From Liquorilactobacillus mali (lineage in GTDB: Bacteria; Bacillota; Bacilli; Lactobacillales; Lactobacillaceae), in assembly GCF_001437155.1 (NCBI RefSeq), contig NZ_JQAR01000002.1, positions 62,001-126,000 of the forward strand: a DNA stretch of 64,000 bases, in the 5' to 3' direction. A program made the position numbers and the translations under genes. The notes beneath the pieces were generated by a model. That model ran no database searches and was not told the DNA's origin. It saw nothing but the letters and a program-made list of their open reading frames with translations. Of this stretch, positions 1 through 9,316 are shown one piece after another. Within the stretch, counting starts at the first letter, position 1, and every line of letters begins with the position of its first letter.

Positions 1-2
1 AT

Positions 3-1049
3 AATACAAAAACGATACCTAAGCAGTTAATCATGAATCAACAGAGTTCTTTTCCTAAGGGCACACATATTACTTCCAACGATGGAGATATTACTTTATC
101 GGCTGCTCTAAGAGCCACTAATCTAAAAAAAGCGAGAAAAGCGGGCGTAAAAGGGGTTATTTTAGTTTGGAAAGGTGCATCTGATTCAAAAGTAAAGGAA
201 CAATATCAACCTTTTACAACTGATTATGCTGGTGTTCCGGCACTTTGGGTGAATGAAAGCGAAGGTAAAAAGGTAATTAAGGCTGCAAAGGCACATCAAA
301 AGGGGAAAATTACATTAATAGCGACACGTAAAAGGGTAAAAACAAAATCATTTTATGTTACTATACCGGGAAAAAATAAAAAGGAATCCATTATTATTAA
401 TACGCATACCGACGGTGTCAATGCAATTGAAGAAAACGGGGCAATCGCATTGCTTGCAATGATGCGCTATCTAAAAGATCAAAAACCTAATAAAACACTT
501 GTTTTTGCATTTGTAACGGGCCATTTTCGCTTACCTGTTTTTAAAGGGACCTCACAAGCAACTTCGACCTGGCTTAAAGATAACCCTCAGGTTTGGGATG
601 GCAAGGGGAAACACCTCAAAGCTGTGGCTGCAATAACCGCAGAACATCTGGGTAGTATGGAGTGGAAAGACAATAAAAATGGAAAGTTCAGCCCAACTGG
701 GAAAATACAAACTGAATATACCTATGTGGGCAATCAAACAATGAACGAAATATGGATGAAAGCAGTAAAAAATAGAAAATTAACTAGAACTGTTACATTA
801 AGAGGACATAATGGTTTTGAATTCGGTGAAAGTCAGCCGCTTTTTAATGAAAAAATACCAGTAATTGGGTTGATTACTATGCCGGATTACTTAACTACAA
901 GCAGCAAGAGTTTGGAAATGGATAAGTTTAATGTTAATTTGATGCACCAACAAATCAGTTCTTTATTAAAGGCAACACTAACTATTGATCAATTAAGTTC
1001 AAAGCAACTAGGCAAAGGGCAAAGCTACTCATATTTTATCGGCAGATAA
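3..1049 (+). CDS. M28-peptidase-like protein, 5' end cut by window edge
   Basis: The reading frame is open without a stop from base 3, so the ATG at 33 is probably internal and the gene begins left of the window. The visible part has a PA-domain-like stretch (GVPALWVNESEGKKVIKAA) followed by NTHTDGVNAIEENGAIALL, which resembles the metal-binding HTDG/EENGA segment of M28 aminopeptidases. No complete set of zinc ligands is obvious downstream, so peptidase activity is unproven. It ends 123 bp before the aldolase gene. Identification of the superfamily is moderate; substrate and localisation cannot be judged without the N-terminus. Confidence 0.6.
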   Translation, partial: NTKTIPKQLIMNQQSSFPKGTHITSNDGDITLSAALRATNLKKARKAGVKGVILVWKGASDSKVKEQYQPFTTDYAGVPALWVNESEGKKVIKAAKAHQKGKITLIATRKRVKTKSFYVTIPGKNKKESIIINTHTDGVNAIEENGAIALLAMMRYLKDQKPNKTLVFAFVTGHFRLPVFKGTSQATSTWLKDNPQVWDGKGKHLKAVAAITAEHLGSMEWKDNKNGKFSPTGKIQTEYTYVGNQTMNEIWMKAVKNRKLTRTVTLRGHNGFEFGESQPLFNEKIPVIGLITMPDYLTTSSKSLEMDKFNVNLMHQQISSLLKATLTIDQLSSKQLGKGQSYSYFIGR

Positions 1050-1069
1050 TCTTTATTGAAACTTATACA

Positions 1070-1094
1070 TGATACAGTATCAAAGTATTGATAC
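1070..1094. promoter_or_regulatory. TGATAC inverted-repeat cluster upstream of the aldolase gene
   Basis: TGATACAGTATCA (1070-1082) is a perfect 13-bp palindrome. A further TGATAC at 1089-1094 pairs with GTATCA at 1077-1082 around a 6-nt spacer. Three spaced half-sites about 80-100 bp before the start codon suggest a repressor operator. The binding protein is unknown and I see no convincing -35/-10 pair. Confidence 0.35.
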
Positions 1095-1172
1095 CCCTCT
1101 TTACAATAGATAAACAAAAGCGTACCATTTAAAGTGTAATCATTACTGTTTAACCGAAAGGGAGGAATCATA

Positions 1173-2222
1173 ATGGTAAAAAAAAGAATTTCACGCGGCA
1201 AGTTCGACAAATTACAAAAATTGTCTAATGATCACGGAATTATCGCTGCACTCGCGATCGATCAACGCGGTTCAATGAAGAGAATGATGGAAGCTGCTGC
1301 TCAACAAGCAGGAAAGAATTATAATATTGAAATGGTTTACGAGTTTAAGGAACTTGTTTCGCAAGTTTTAACTAACCATGTTTCGGGTATTTTATTGGAT
1401 GAAGAGCTAGGATTTAAAGGAATTAAGTCTAAGGCAAAACAAACTGGCTTGATCTTATCCTATGAAAAAACGGGCTATGATGTTAAAACAGTTGGGCGCT
1501 TTCCTGAGTTATTACCAAATGAAAGTCTGCACCGTTTATTAAGCAAGGGAGCAGATGCTGCTAAAGTTCTAGTCTACTATAATCCTAATGATAAAGCAGA
1601 AATAAATGATGTTAAGCATGCCTTTTTGGAACGTTTGGGTACTGAAGGTCTAGCAGCTGATATTCCACTTTTTGTGGAGATTGTGACTTATGATGACGCA
1701 ATTCCAGATACAAAAAGTGTTTCTTTTGCTAAAGAAAAGCCGCAATTGGTCATTGATTCAATGCGGGAATTTTCTAAGGGAAAGTACCACATCGATGTTA
1801 TTAAGACCGAAGTTCCAGTCAACTTTGATTATGTAGAAGGTTATACTGCAGACGGTGTTGCCCCACTCTACACTAAAGAAGAAGCAGCCAAATATTTTGC
1901 TTCAGCCAACAAGGCCGTTGATCGACCTTTCATCTATTTGTCTGCGGGCGTCAGTGCTGAGACTTTTCGTAATGAATTGACTTTTGCAGGAGAAGCCCAT
2001 ACAAAATATAACGGTATCTTAGGAGGCCGTGCAACTTGGCTCCAAGGAGTTCAAGTTTATGCACAAAAGGGTAGAGCCGGATTGATTGAATGGCTCAACA
2101 CACAAGGCAAGCAAAATATTTCCGAATTGAATGATATTCTGAATGAAGGTGCTACTCCTTGGTATGACTGGTATGGTGGATTAGATAACATTGAAGTCTT
2201 CGATAGAGATATTATGGATTAG
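1173..2222 (+). CDS. lacD: Tagatose 1,6-bisphosphate aldolase family (LacD-like)
   Basis: Class I (Schiff-base) aldolase of the LacD family, which cleaves tagatose 1,6-bisphosphate to DHAP and glyceraldehyde 3-phosphate in the cytoplasm. Visible family segments are IIAALAIDQRGSMKRM near residue 23, GILLDEELG near 72, and VIKTEVPVN with the predicted Schiff-base lysine at about K211. At 349 aa it is longer than typical LacD (about 325 aa), with a C-terminal tail rich in Trp/Tyr (PWYDWYGGLDN). The start has a GGGAGG ribosome site 7 nt upstream. No lacABC genes lie beside it, so it could serve another ketose-bisphosphate route. Inverted repeats upstream suggest repression. Confidence 0.85.
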   Translation: MVKKRISRGKFDKLQKLSNDHGIIAALAIDQRGSMKRMMEAAAQQAGKNYNIEMVYEFKELVSQVLTNHVSGILLDEELGFKGIKSKAKQTGLILSYEKTGYDVKTVGRFPELLPNESLHRLLSKGADAAKVLVYYNPNDKAEINDVKHAFLERLGTEGLAADIPLFVEIVTYDDAIPDTKSVSFAKEKPQLVIDSMREFSKGKYHIDVIKTEVPVNFDYVEGYTADGVAPLYTKEEAAKYFASANKAVDRPFIYLSAGVSAETFRNELTFAGEAHTKYNGILGGRATWLQGVQVYAQKGRAGLIEWLNTQGKQNISELNDILNEGATPWYDWYGGLDNIEVFDRDIMD

Positions 2223-2383
2223 TCAATGCAGGTAGTGTAGGCCCTTTCTCAGATCAAGTGTGTGACCAATGGCTTTGGACAAATTATCTGTTGGTTAGAG
2301 AACTTGATATGGACTAAGAATTTAAAATTAGAATGATACTTATCGCGGCAATAATAACCGAAACTTCAATTAGTGTAAAAAAG

Positions 2384-2429
2384 TAGATAATTAATCACCA
2401 CTCGTTCTTGAGAAGTAATTAATTATCTA
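2384..2429. repeat. 12-bp perfect inverted repeat between convergent genes
   Basis: TAGATAATTAAT (2384-2395) and ATTAATTATCTA (2418-2429) are exact reverse complements around a 22-nt spacer. They lie between the ends of the aldolase and oxidoreductase genes, which converge. It may act as a weak transcript-end structure, but it has no GC-rich stem or clear T-run, so the function is uncertain. Confidence 0.3.
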
Positions 2430-2471
2430 AACCAAAGCTGTTGTTAATTGTTGAACTATTCTAAAAGCATA

Positions 2472-3839
2472 TTAAATATTTCGATCCTGATTAAATAATT
2501 TATCGGGGTCTTCTTTGTCTGCTATAGCCTTAAGCTTAGAGGCTATATATTCGGGCCAAACACGAGCATTTTCTTCACTGCTAAGATCACTTGAGTAAGC
2601 ACCATACACACCGATGCCTAATTTTAATAGCGGTTCAAAATTTTTATTTGCTTGTGCGGCGTCATCCTTAGCAGACCAAAGTGCAATAAAGCCCACGGCA
2701 TTTCGGCAAGTCCATGCGGTTGTCATGGCATTTACAGTATTTAAAGCTCCTCCAATGTAGCGTAATTCTATTCCCAATGAATTAAAATTATTTAAAATAT
2801 TGGTTATTTCCTTAGCAATCTGAGGAGTAAATGCTCGTACTAACGTGTTTTTCACATACACAGCTTGTTGACCAGTGTGTGGAGTATGTGGTGCTACTAC
2901 CATATCTGCATAATTCATAACCTTTTCCTGATGTTTGACCACCCCAGCAAGTTTAGAAGCTTGATTAAACCAAATATGTTCATTTTCATCCTTGATCCCT
3001 GCCCATATGTTGGTGGCCTGTACACTGAAGTTAACCACGTGGTGATTTGAATTGGTAATCATTAGTAGACTAGTTAAGTTTTTAGGAGCACTACTGATCC
3101 ATTCTTGCCAATCATGAATGAAGTCGCTGAGATTGTTTACTGAGTAAGTGACGGTTTGTAAACAAATTGGAGTCTTAATGCTCTTTGTTTTATCGATTAA
3201 CTTGTCTGCTTTAAATAAGAATTCGGTCACGATCCCTATTTGTGAACCACCGCCACGAATTGCCCAGAATAGTTCAGGATAATGGGTCTTATCAGCCACG
3301 ATGATTTTTCCAATTGCGGTTACTATCCTAGCACCAATTAAGTGATCAATTGTTAGACCAAAGCGACGCACAAGTAATCCAATTCCGCCATAAACTGTTA
3401 GTCCGCCAACACCAGTATCTCCGAAATCTCCACTGGAAATAACTAGGTTGTACGGAGACAATTTTTGTGCCACATCTCCCCAAACAGCACCAGCTTGTAT
3501 TTTTGCAATTCCCTTATTAGCATCAATTATTTCAACTTTGTTCAGGCTGCTAATGTCTAGTATAATTCCACCGTCATTGACCGAGGTCATTGTGATACCA
3601 TGTCCACCACTTCTCACAGAAAATGTAATTTTCCAATTTTTCTGTCTTCTAACCTCGCTAACATATTTTATTGTGTCCACTATATTTGTTTCTGTTTTTG
3701 CCATAATAATAAGCAAAGGAGTTCCGACACGAAAGTAATTGGAACGGACTTGCTTATAGGTAGGATCACTTGGAAAAATGGCAAGATTTTTTAATGAGTT
3801 AGGCAGTTCTGGCCAATTATTATTTTGTTTAATTTCCAT
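2472..3839 (-). CDS. FAD-binding (PCMH/BBE-type) oxidoreductase
   Basis: Predicted 455-aa flavin oxidoreductase of the berberine-bridge-like family. SVRSGGHG near residue 74-81 carries the histidine (H80) that in this family links covalently to FAD. FGDTGVGGLTVYGGIG near 139-154 and AIRGGGSQIG further on are FAD-binding segments. The family cysteine that forms the second flavin bond is replaced (SGDFGD), so at most single-covalent attachment is expected. The C-terminus is BBE-like and ends in DPDKLFNQDRNI. I place the start at the ATG at 3839 because AAGGAGA lies just upstream, not at the longer frame beginning at 3899. Substrate unknown; the gene stands alone. Confidence 0.75.
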   Translation of the reverse strand: MEIKQNNNWPELPNSLKNLAIFPSDPTYKQVRSNYFRVGTPLLIIMAKTETNIVDTIKYVSEVRRQKNWKITFSVRSGGHGITMTSVNDGGIILDISSLNKVEIIDANKGIAKIQAGAVWGDVAQKLSPYNLVISSGDFGDTGVGGLTVYGGIGLLVRRFGLTIDHLIGARIVTAIGKIIVADKTHYPELFWAIRGGGSQIGIVTEFLFKADKLIDKTKSIKTPICLQTVTYSVNNLSDFIHDWQEWISSAPKNLTSLLMITNSNHHVVNFSVQATNIWAGIKDENEHIWFNQASKLAGVVKHQEKVMNYADMVVAPHTPHTGQQAVYVKNTLVRAFTPQIAKEITNILNNFNSLGIELRYIGGALNTVNAMTTAWTCRNAVGFIALWSAKDDAAQANKNFEPLLKLGIGVYGAYSSDLSSEENARVWPEYIASKLKAIADKEDPDKLFNQDRNI

Positions 3840-4134
3840 ATTTTTCTCCTTAATAGATAAAAAAGTGTAAATCCCTAATTGATTAAGATAATCTATCATT
3901 TTTTGAGATAGTGATTCATATTTTAGCCATTCATGTGTAGCTTTGCTGCTCCATTTGGTCTTTTATAACCCAAAAGGTTTTTAAATATGATTTTTGAACG
4001 TATGTATTATTTAGAATCGGATGAATCGTTCTTGCTCACTACTTTAATTCTAGTACTGCTAAGCCGATGTATCTTATAACAGAATCGCATTAATGTAGTT
4101 TTTTGATTCATATTAATACTTGGGGGATTAAGTT

Positions 4135-6330
4135 ATGAATGGGGAATTTGATTTAAACTACTTTAGAGAAAAAATCTTAAAAATGAATAAACAGGATTTT
4201 GCCGACCTGATGGAAATCGATGTGATAACACTTGAGATGTGGGAGGGAGATCCTGATAATCTTACAATGAGAATATATAAGGAGATAGCTGAAAAAACTG
4301 ATTATACATTGGAACAACTATTTAATTTTAAGGAGCATGTGCCCCTGCCTTGGAAACTAGATAATAAAATCACTGAGAAAAGAGAAAAAGTGTTAAAAAA
4401 AGTTCTCGAAAATGAACAATCTTTTGAAGAAGCACTGCTTGAGATTGAACAAAAAGAACTAGAAGAAGGGTTTGAAATCAATGTAGCGGAGGTAAAAGGA
4501 TATTTTGAAGAATTAAAAAAGATTGGTCCACTATGCCGTAATAGGCTGCAAAAACCGCTAGTAGCTTTTGTAGGTGCATCTGATGCAGGGAAGAGTTCGC
4601 TGATAAATGTCATATTGGGAACGGATTTATTACCGACGGCTTTTCAACCAATGACCGCAGCAATTAATTACGTATATCATGAATTAGATAAACCGGAAAA
4701 TATTGGCGCTGAAAATAATACGGTTGTGGTCAGGACTAACCATGAGCAGGTGGTAGACATCTCAAATTTGGGGAACATTATTGAGAATGGGGAACACATT
4801 ATTGCAATAGGAAAGACAAATCTAATTCGAGAATATGGTCTCAATAAATACAATGAAAAAACAAATGAAGTAAATAATCAGGGACTTACTTATATTTTTA
4901 CTTTTATAGATGCACCAATATTAAACGGACTTGCGTTCATTGATACTCCAGGAATTAGTGCAAATGAAAAAGACAATCAGACAGCACTCAAGGCCTATCA
5001 GTATGCAGATGTTACGATCTATCTATCACAAATGTCCAGTTTTTTACGGGAAGAAGACATGATATTCATTAAACAAATTATTGATTCTTCCTCCAGAGAA
5101 TTTGACCAAGATGGACGTGTGCCATTTAATAATTTATTATTTGTGGGAAGTCATGCAAATTCTATTGGAAATAATGATATAGGCAAGATCTTTGATCGAG
5201 CGGTTGCAAGGTTTTTAAATGTTCAGACAAGAAACTATTTGGCTAAATTTGGCTCAACTTACGATCAAAATGCATTCCGTAGTCGTTTTTATGCATCTGA
5301 TATTAAGAATTCACATCTCTCACAGCCTTTCAAGCAAGCATTCATTGAAATTATGGAGAATATTTTGAATGTCAAAATAATGCAAACCAGATCGTTACAA
5401 AAAAAAGCGATAGAAGAAATGATTAAGACAGGAAAGAAAATTGAAGAGCATCTAACAGCACGCATTAATTTTCCAGCAACGAAGGAAAGCCTTAAAAAGT
5501 ACAAATTTCAACAAATAGAAGAAGAATTACTGAGGTTATCTAATACGAAAAAGGAAGTTTCTATTAGAGATTTTCACAATGCCTATGCGAAGATATTCGC
5601 TATAAATTCTATCGAGGAATTAATCAAGAAGAAAGAATTCAAGAATAATCAAGAAGATAAGAAACAGCTTTTGATATTATTACAAAATATGGTAGATGAA
5701 AAACTTCAAAGAATATTAAAGGAAAACTCGGCTGATTTTTCCAGCAAAATGGATGGTTCAATAAAAAAGTTCAATGATTTTTTTAATTCTGAGAACTTTG
5801 ACTTTACTAACTTCTTCATCAAATCTTCTACGGATGTGGCAACCAGCCTTGGAATTTATGGGGCATTCTCCATATTATTTGGCAGCTTGGGAAATCTTGG
5901 AGGATATCTTATCCTCATGCAGACAGCTGGTTTTTTGAGCTCAGTTGGTTTATATGGCGGGACATTGTCTGGAGCAGCGACTGCGATTTCTGCCATGGGG
6001 GGGCCGCTAACATTGGGACTGGCGTTGATTGTATTTTCTAGTCTTGTGGCTTTCAATATTTTCGGCGATGGTTGGATGAGAAAGTATGCTAGGCAGCTGA
6101 TCAAACAGTTTGAAAAGCTAGGTGTTGAACAAAAATATAGCACGGAGATTATAAGATACTGGGATGATACTGCGAAAATTACGGCTGAGGCAATAAAAAA
6201 AGTTGAGGAGGAATATGCACAGCACCAAAAGGAGACTGCACAAATAATTCAAGCAGAAATACCTTTTTTAAGAGACTTGGTTCAACTAGTGGAGTCTGTT
6301 AAAGTAGCTGAAGATGAAAAGATTTTGTGA
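4135..6330 (+). CDS. HTH-domain dynamin-like GTPase with C-terminal membrane hairpin
   Basis: 731-aa dynamin-superfamily protein. Residues 1-70 resemble a Cro/XRE-type helix-turn-helix (KQDFADLMEIDVITLEMWEG). A coiled, acidic linker follows. The GTPase domain has P-loop GASDAGKSS (147-155), switch threonine in QPMTAA (171-176) and DTPG (270-273); a canonical N/TKxD is not obvious (FVGSHANS sits in its place). A long helical stalk follows and two or more hydrophobic segments lie at about 570-660, then a helical tail. RBS GGGGGA precedes the ATG. The gene is monocistronic. Bacterial dynamin-like proteins act in membrane fusion, stress repair or phage tolerance; which applies here is unknown. 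The N-terminal DNA-binding-like domain is unusual. Confidence 0.7.
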   Translation: MNGEFDLNYFREKILKMNKQDFADLMEIDVITLEMWEGDPDNLTMRIYKEIAEKTDYTLEQLFNFKEHVPLPWKLDNKITEKREKVLKKVLENEQSFEEALLEIEQKELEEGFEINVAEVKGYFEELKKIGPLCRNRLQKPLVAFVGASDAGKSSLINVILGTDLLPTAFQPMTAAINYVYHELDKPENIGAENNTVVVRTNHEQVVDISNLGNIIENGEHIIAIGKTNLIREYGLNKYNEKTNEVNNQGLTYIFTFIDAPILNGLAFIDTPGISANEKDNQTALKAYQYADVTIYLSQMSSFLREEDMIFIKQIIDSSSREFDQDGRVPFNNLLFVGSHANSIGNNDIGKIFDRAVARFLNVQTRNYLAKFGSTYDQNAFRSRFYASDIKNSHLSQPFKQAFIEIMENILNVKIMQTRSLQKKAIEEMIKTGKKIEEHLTARINFPATKESLKKYKFQQIEEELLRLSNTKKEVSIRDFHNAYAKIFAINSIEELIKKKEFKNNQEDKKQLLILLQNMVDEKLQRILKENSADFSSKMDGSIKKFNDFFNSENFDFTNFFIKSSTDVATSLGIYGAFSILFGSLGNLGGYLILMQTAGFLSSVGLYGGTLSGAATAISAMGGPLTLGLALIVFSSLVAFNIFGDGWMRKYARQLIKQFEKLGVEQKYSTEIIRYWDDTAKITAEAIKKVEEEYAQHQKETAQIIQAEIPFLRDLVQLVESVKVAEDEKIL

Positions 6331-6346
6331 TTTGAATTGCATAGAT

Positions 6347-6402
6347 ATTCTAAATGGGACTGGAGCGCAAGTGATATTTTGACTCAGTCTCGTTTATTTT
6401 GT
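6347..6402 (+). terminator. Probable terminator after the dynamin-like gene
   Basis: An imperfect hairpin (GACTGGAG pairing with CTCAGTC) followed by a T-rich stretch lies about 25-70 bases after the stop codon. Stem quality is modest. Confidence 0.4.
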
Positions 6403-6443
6403 CTATTTTTATGAAAAAATACGGATGTTTATTTCCAGAAGCA

Positions 6444-6576
6444 TAAAAAAAGACTAGATCAAAAGTTGAATTTTGACCCAGTTCTTTCATTGATTCCAGA
6501 TAGATGTGTTCCGTATAACATGCTATGTTTGTAATTTCTTGTTAATACTCAAATTTTACCGATTTATATCCTACCT
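6444..6576 (-). repeat. Dispersed intergenic repeat, copy 3 (reverse, internally deleted), with terminator
   Basis: Read on the minus strand, this block matches the repeats at 19043 and 21166. It shares CGGTAAAATTTGAGTA, AACAAGAAATTAC and GGAACAC, but about 45 bases of the middle are missing. It ends in a hairpin (AGAACTGGGTCAAAA with TTTTGATCTAGTCT) followed by TTTTTTT on the minus strand, well placed to end transcription of the minus-strand flavin operon. It occupies most of the 323-bp gap between 6330 and 6654, where I see no gene. Confidence 0.7.
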
Positions 6577-6653
6577 TCAATTATAATTAAAAATAAGTTA
6601 TTTGCTTTAAGTTGGACATAAGGCAGCTTCTTACAACATAGGCTATTTGAATA

Positions 6654-7955
6654 TTACCAATTGAATTCTTCTTTAAAAATATTTTTACTACTAACTTTAG
6701 TTTTTCCTAGCAATTTCTCCCAGTGATGAATTAGTGGAATAGGACCACTGAGTAAAAACAATGTGTGATTCTGCCAATCATTCGGTAAATGGTTTAAAAC
6801 AAAGTCATCGGAAAAACGTCCCTGTTGCCAGAAACCAGTGAAGTTAGTATGCTGATTCCACTGGTTTAACTGGTGTTGGTACAACAAATCAGTTTGGTGA
6901 TGAGCTGAGTAAAACAAATAAATTTTATGAGATAAATTATTGGGAATTAGTGAGAATAAAGGTGTTACTCCAATTCCACCCGTTATTATGACCAAGTTTG
7001 AAGTACAATCATGTTCTGCAATAAATGCTTGGTATCGGCCAAAGCCACCAGTGACTTTGGCGGTTACCCCAGCTTTGAGAGTCTTCAGTCTATCGGTAAA
7101 ATCTCCGTCGGCTCTAATTGTCAGTTTGAATTTTCCATTTTTGTCAGGGAGACTGACCAGAGAAAAAGGATGTGGTTCGCGTAATTTTGATATATGTGGA
7201 AAAGATAGGAAAACAAAATCTCCTGCCTGTAAGTTAAGCTGCTGACTTTGACGCCCCCCAAAAGTCAGTTCACGTACACGCGCAGATAAACTGTGATTTT
7301 GAATTAATTTAAGTTCCGCTTGTCCCTTGCAGCCGTGCCAGTTAATTTTTGCTTTCAAATAACTAAGAGCTGTTAATAAACTTAAGCCGTCAAACCAGAT
7401 CATGAAGGATGTAATGGATCTGATATAGTCAATTAATTGGACGTGAATAAAAACTAATATGACGGCTGCCAAAAGTAATTTATGAAGCAGCATGGTAATT
7501 TCGTGTTTAAAAACCTTTTCAAGAATTTTTTTGAATTTCGATAGCAAAGAAAAGCGACTGATTAGCCAGCCAGCCAAAAACAGCAGTGAGTAACCAATTA
7601 ATCCGGTTAAGATAATTAGGGCCAGATCGCCTGTTTGTTTGATTAATCCAGCTGAATGGGTTCCAAGCTTATGAAGCCAGGCCAATCCTAAGGCCGCAAT
7701 TGCAATTATTCCGTGAAGTTGATATATACTGGGTAGACCTACTAGGCGATCCAGCCAGCGCGGTTTCGTGCTCAAATAAACTGCCGCAAGCATCCATGCA
7801 TATGCAATGACTCCACTGTAAATAGCGAGCATTTCATTAGCCGCCATTCCTTGCAGTCCTGCAGAAATAGTTTGTATAAAGGGTAAAGGTACAACAAAAA
7901 AGAAACTTAACCAAAAAAGAACTAATTTATATTGTATTTTTCTCAGCATCTGCAA
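6654..7955 (-). CDS. Ferric-reductase-like transmembrane flavoprotein
   Basis: 433 aa. Residues 1-205 form about six membrane helices with paired histidines (H81, H95; H158, H171) suited to bind haem as in ferric reductase/NADPH-oxidase-like domains. The cytoplasmic half is a ferredoxin-reductase fold: REPHPFSL (259-266) for FAD, ITGGIGVTP (324-332) for NAD(P)H. It likely moves electrons from NAD(P)H across the membrane. Its start overlaps the end of the ApbE gene by 29 bp, indicating translational coupling, and the operon also encodes a small flavinylated protein. The natural electron acceptor cannot be read from the sequence. Confidence 0.75.
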   Translation of the reverse strand: MQMLRKIQYKLVLFWLSFFFVVPLPFIQTISAGLQGMAANEMLAIYSGVIAYAWMLAAVYLSTKPRWLDRLVGLPSIYQLHGIIAIAALGLAWLHKLGTHSAGLIKQTGDLALIILTGLIGYSLLFLAGWLISRFSLLSKFKKILEKVFKHEITMLLHKLLLAAVILVFIHVQLIDYIRSITSFMIWFDGLSLLTALSYLKAKINWHGCKGQAELKLIQNHSLSARVRELTFGGRQSQQLNLQAGDFVFLSFPHISKLREPHPFSLVSLPDKNGKFKLTIRADGDFTDRLKTLKAGVTAKVTGGFGRYQAFIAEHDCTSNLVIITGGIGVTPLFSLIPNNLSHKIYLFYSAHHQTDLLYQHQLNQWNQHTNFTGFWQQGRFSDDFVLNHLPNDWQNHTLFLLSGPIPLIHHWEKLLGKTKVSSKNIFKEEFNW

Positions 7956-8727
7956 GCCGCCCTTCTGAAAATGGAATAATAGTCTTTGATGTAATCATTA
8001 ATCCGGTTAACTTATGTTCAGTTAATAGATTAATGAATTTTTGCTGGCCAGCAGCTAAGGCAGTTGTTGCCCAGATATCTGCCCAGGTCAGACCCTCAGA
8101 AATTATAGTAGCTTGAAGGAGAGAATGATCTGTCAAATTAGCAATATGTTGGCCACGCTTGCTAAAACCAGAAGTAGCAGCAGCCCCATTTTTTAATTTG
8201 TAAACGGCACTCAAACTATGGAGTTGTTTAGGATTTTCGATTCCAATTTCCCAGTCAAAAGAAGATTCTGGTTGAGTAGCAAATTGCAAATCTCCACCAC
8301 CATTCAGTGAAATTCCAGTCACTTGAGGATGACTTGTAAGAAAAGGGGACAACAGATTATTAAAAATTTTTTCAATTGCCCAGCCTTTAACCAAACCTGT
8401 CGGATTAAATTCAGATGCATAGTAAGGATCAAAGAAACCGGTAGTAGTTTTAGCCGCCTTTTTGGCTAGATCAAAGACGGTATGAAAGCTTGCATTTTGC
8501 ATAATCTGTAAATCACCCGCTTGATATTTTTTTAATAATGAACCCTGCTTAAAAGGAGAAAAAATGTGATCAATGACTTGCAATTCTTGCTGCACCTGCG
8601 CCATTAGGTAATCAATCCAGTGGTTTGCAGCTGATATCCGTTCTTCACAAACCAATGTTAAAGTGAATGGAATATTCATCATATTAATTACACGATCGTA
8701 AAATTGATAATCTTTTTTTGATCTCAA
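7927..8727 (-). CDS. apbE: FAD:protein FMN transferase (ApbE family)
   Basis: ApbE transfers FMN from FAD to a threonine of target proteins outside the membrane. Family signatures are present: NPTGLVKGWA (the glycine/lysine FAD-binding segment), NGGGDLQ and TSGFSKRGQHIANL. At 266 aa it is shorter than secreted lipoprotein ApbE proteins and has no obvious signal peptide, so export or a cytosolic role is unclear. The start is TTG with a strong AGGAGG site 9 nt before it. It lies between its presumed substrate (the FMN-binding protein) and the membrane reductase in one operon. Confidence 0.8.
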   Translation of the reverse strand: MRSKKDYQFYDRVINMMNIPFTLTLVCEERISAANHWIDYLMAQVQQELQVIDHIFSPFKQGSLLKKYQAGDLQIMQNASFHTVFDLAKKAAKTTTGFFDPYYASEFNPTGLVKGWAIEKIFNNLLSPFLTSHPQVTGISLNGGGDLQFATQPESSFDWEIGIENPKQLHSLSAVYKLKNGAAATSGFSKRGQHIANLTDHSLLQATIISEGLTWADIWATTALAAGQQKFINLLTEHKLTGLMITSKTIIPFSEGRLADAEKNTI

Positions 8728-8755
8728 GTTAATTACCTCCTATTAATTGTAGTGA

Positions 8756-9223
8756 TTAAGCTTGTCGAGCTTCAACTAAGGCACTTTGCAAAGAGCCAGT
8801 AAAGCCCTTCCAGGTTTCGGTTGCTCCTGAAACTTGTTGAATATTTGCTGATTGACTTTTAACTGCTTCTTGTCGGTAAATTGGCAAGACTCGCTGATTA
8901 ATTTCAACTGAATGTGAATGTGTATTCGGATATTTAAGAACGGTAATTTGAGTAAGTCGATTGTCTGTAATTTTAATTTTCAATTGAACATTTCCCCAGG
9001 CGGTTGTGATGCTTTTCCCAACATATTCACCATCTTTATAGTTCTGTTGGTTGCTGGTACTGCTTGATGCAGTCGAGCTAGTCGAGCTTGAGTTACCGTC
9101 GGCTGTTGCACTCCGACTTGTTACACTGTTGCTTAGGGGTTTATATAAGACAAAATAGCTGTCTAATATAATAGATATTGCAATTGCCAATGATAGGGAA
9201 ATAGCTATTATTTTATGATACAT
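8756..9223 (-). CDS. Membrane-anchored FMN-binding domain protein (flavinylation target)
   Basis: 155 aa: an N-terminal signal-anchor helix (7-27), a Ser/Thr-rich linker (31-60) and an FMN_bind domain. The motif VSGATET (131-137) followed by WKGFTGSLQSAL matches the S-G-A-T flavinylation site of NqrC/RnfG-type domains, so FMN is probably attached to about T135 by the neighbouring ApbE. It would sit on the outer face of the membrane and take electrons from the ferric-reductase-like partner. AGAGGTG precedes the ATG. First gene of a three-gene minus-strand operon. Confidence 0.8.
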   Translation of the reverse strand: MYHKIIAISLSLAIAISIILDSYFVLYKPLSNSVTSRSATADGNSSSTSSTASSSTSNQQNYKDGEYVGKSITTAWGNVQLKIKITDNRLTQITVLKYPNTHSHSVEINQRVLPIYRQEAVKSQSANIQQVSGATETWKGFTGSLQSALVEARQA

Positions 9224-9316
9224 ATTTACACCTCTACTTCTAAGAAGTTGATCAATTCTTTCTTTAGATAATATGCCAAATTATGATATAAAACTATCTT
9301 TAATTCATGAAGATAA

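Noticed and set aside
3840..3899. Longer N-terminus of the FAD oxidoreductase
   Set aside because: AAGGAGA is immediately before the ATG at 3839, and the extra 20 residues do not resemble the family.
3840..4134. Possible small gene between the oxidoreductase and the dynamin-like gene
   Set aside because: Only short frames without ribosome sites are present; the gap probably holds divergent promoters, but I could not identify a convincing -35/-10 pair.
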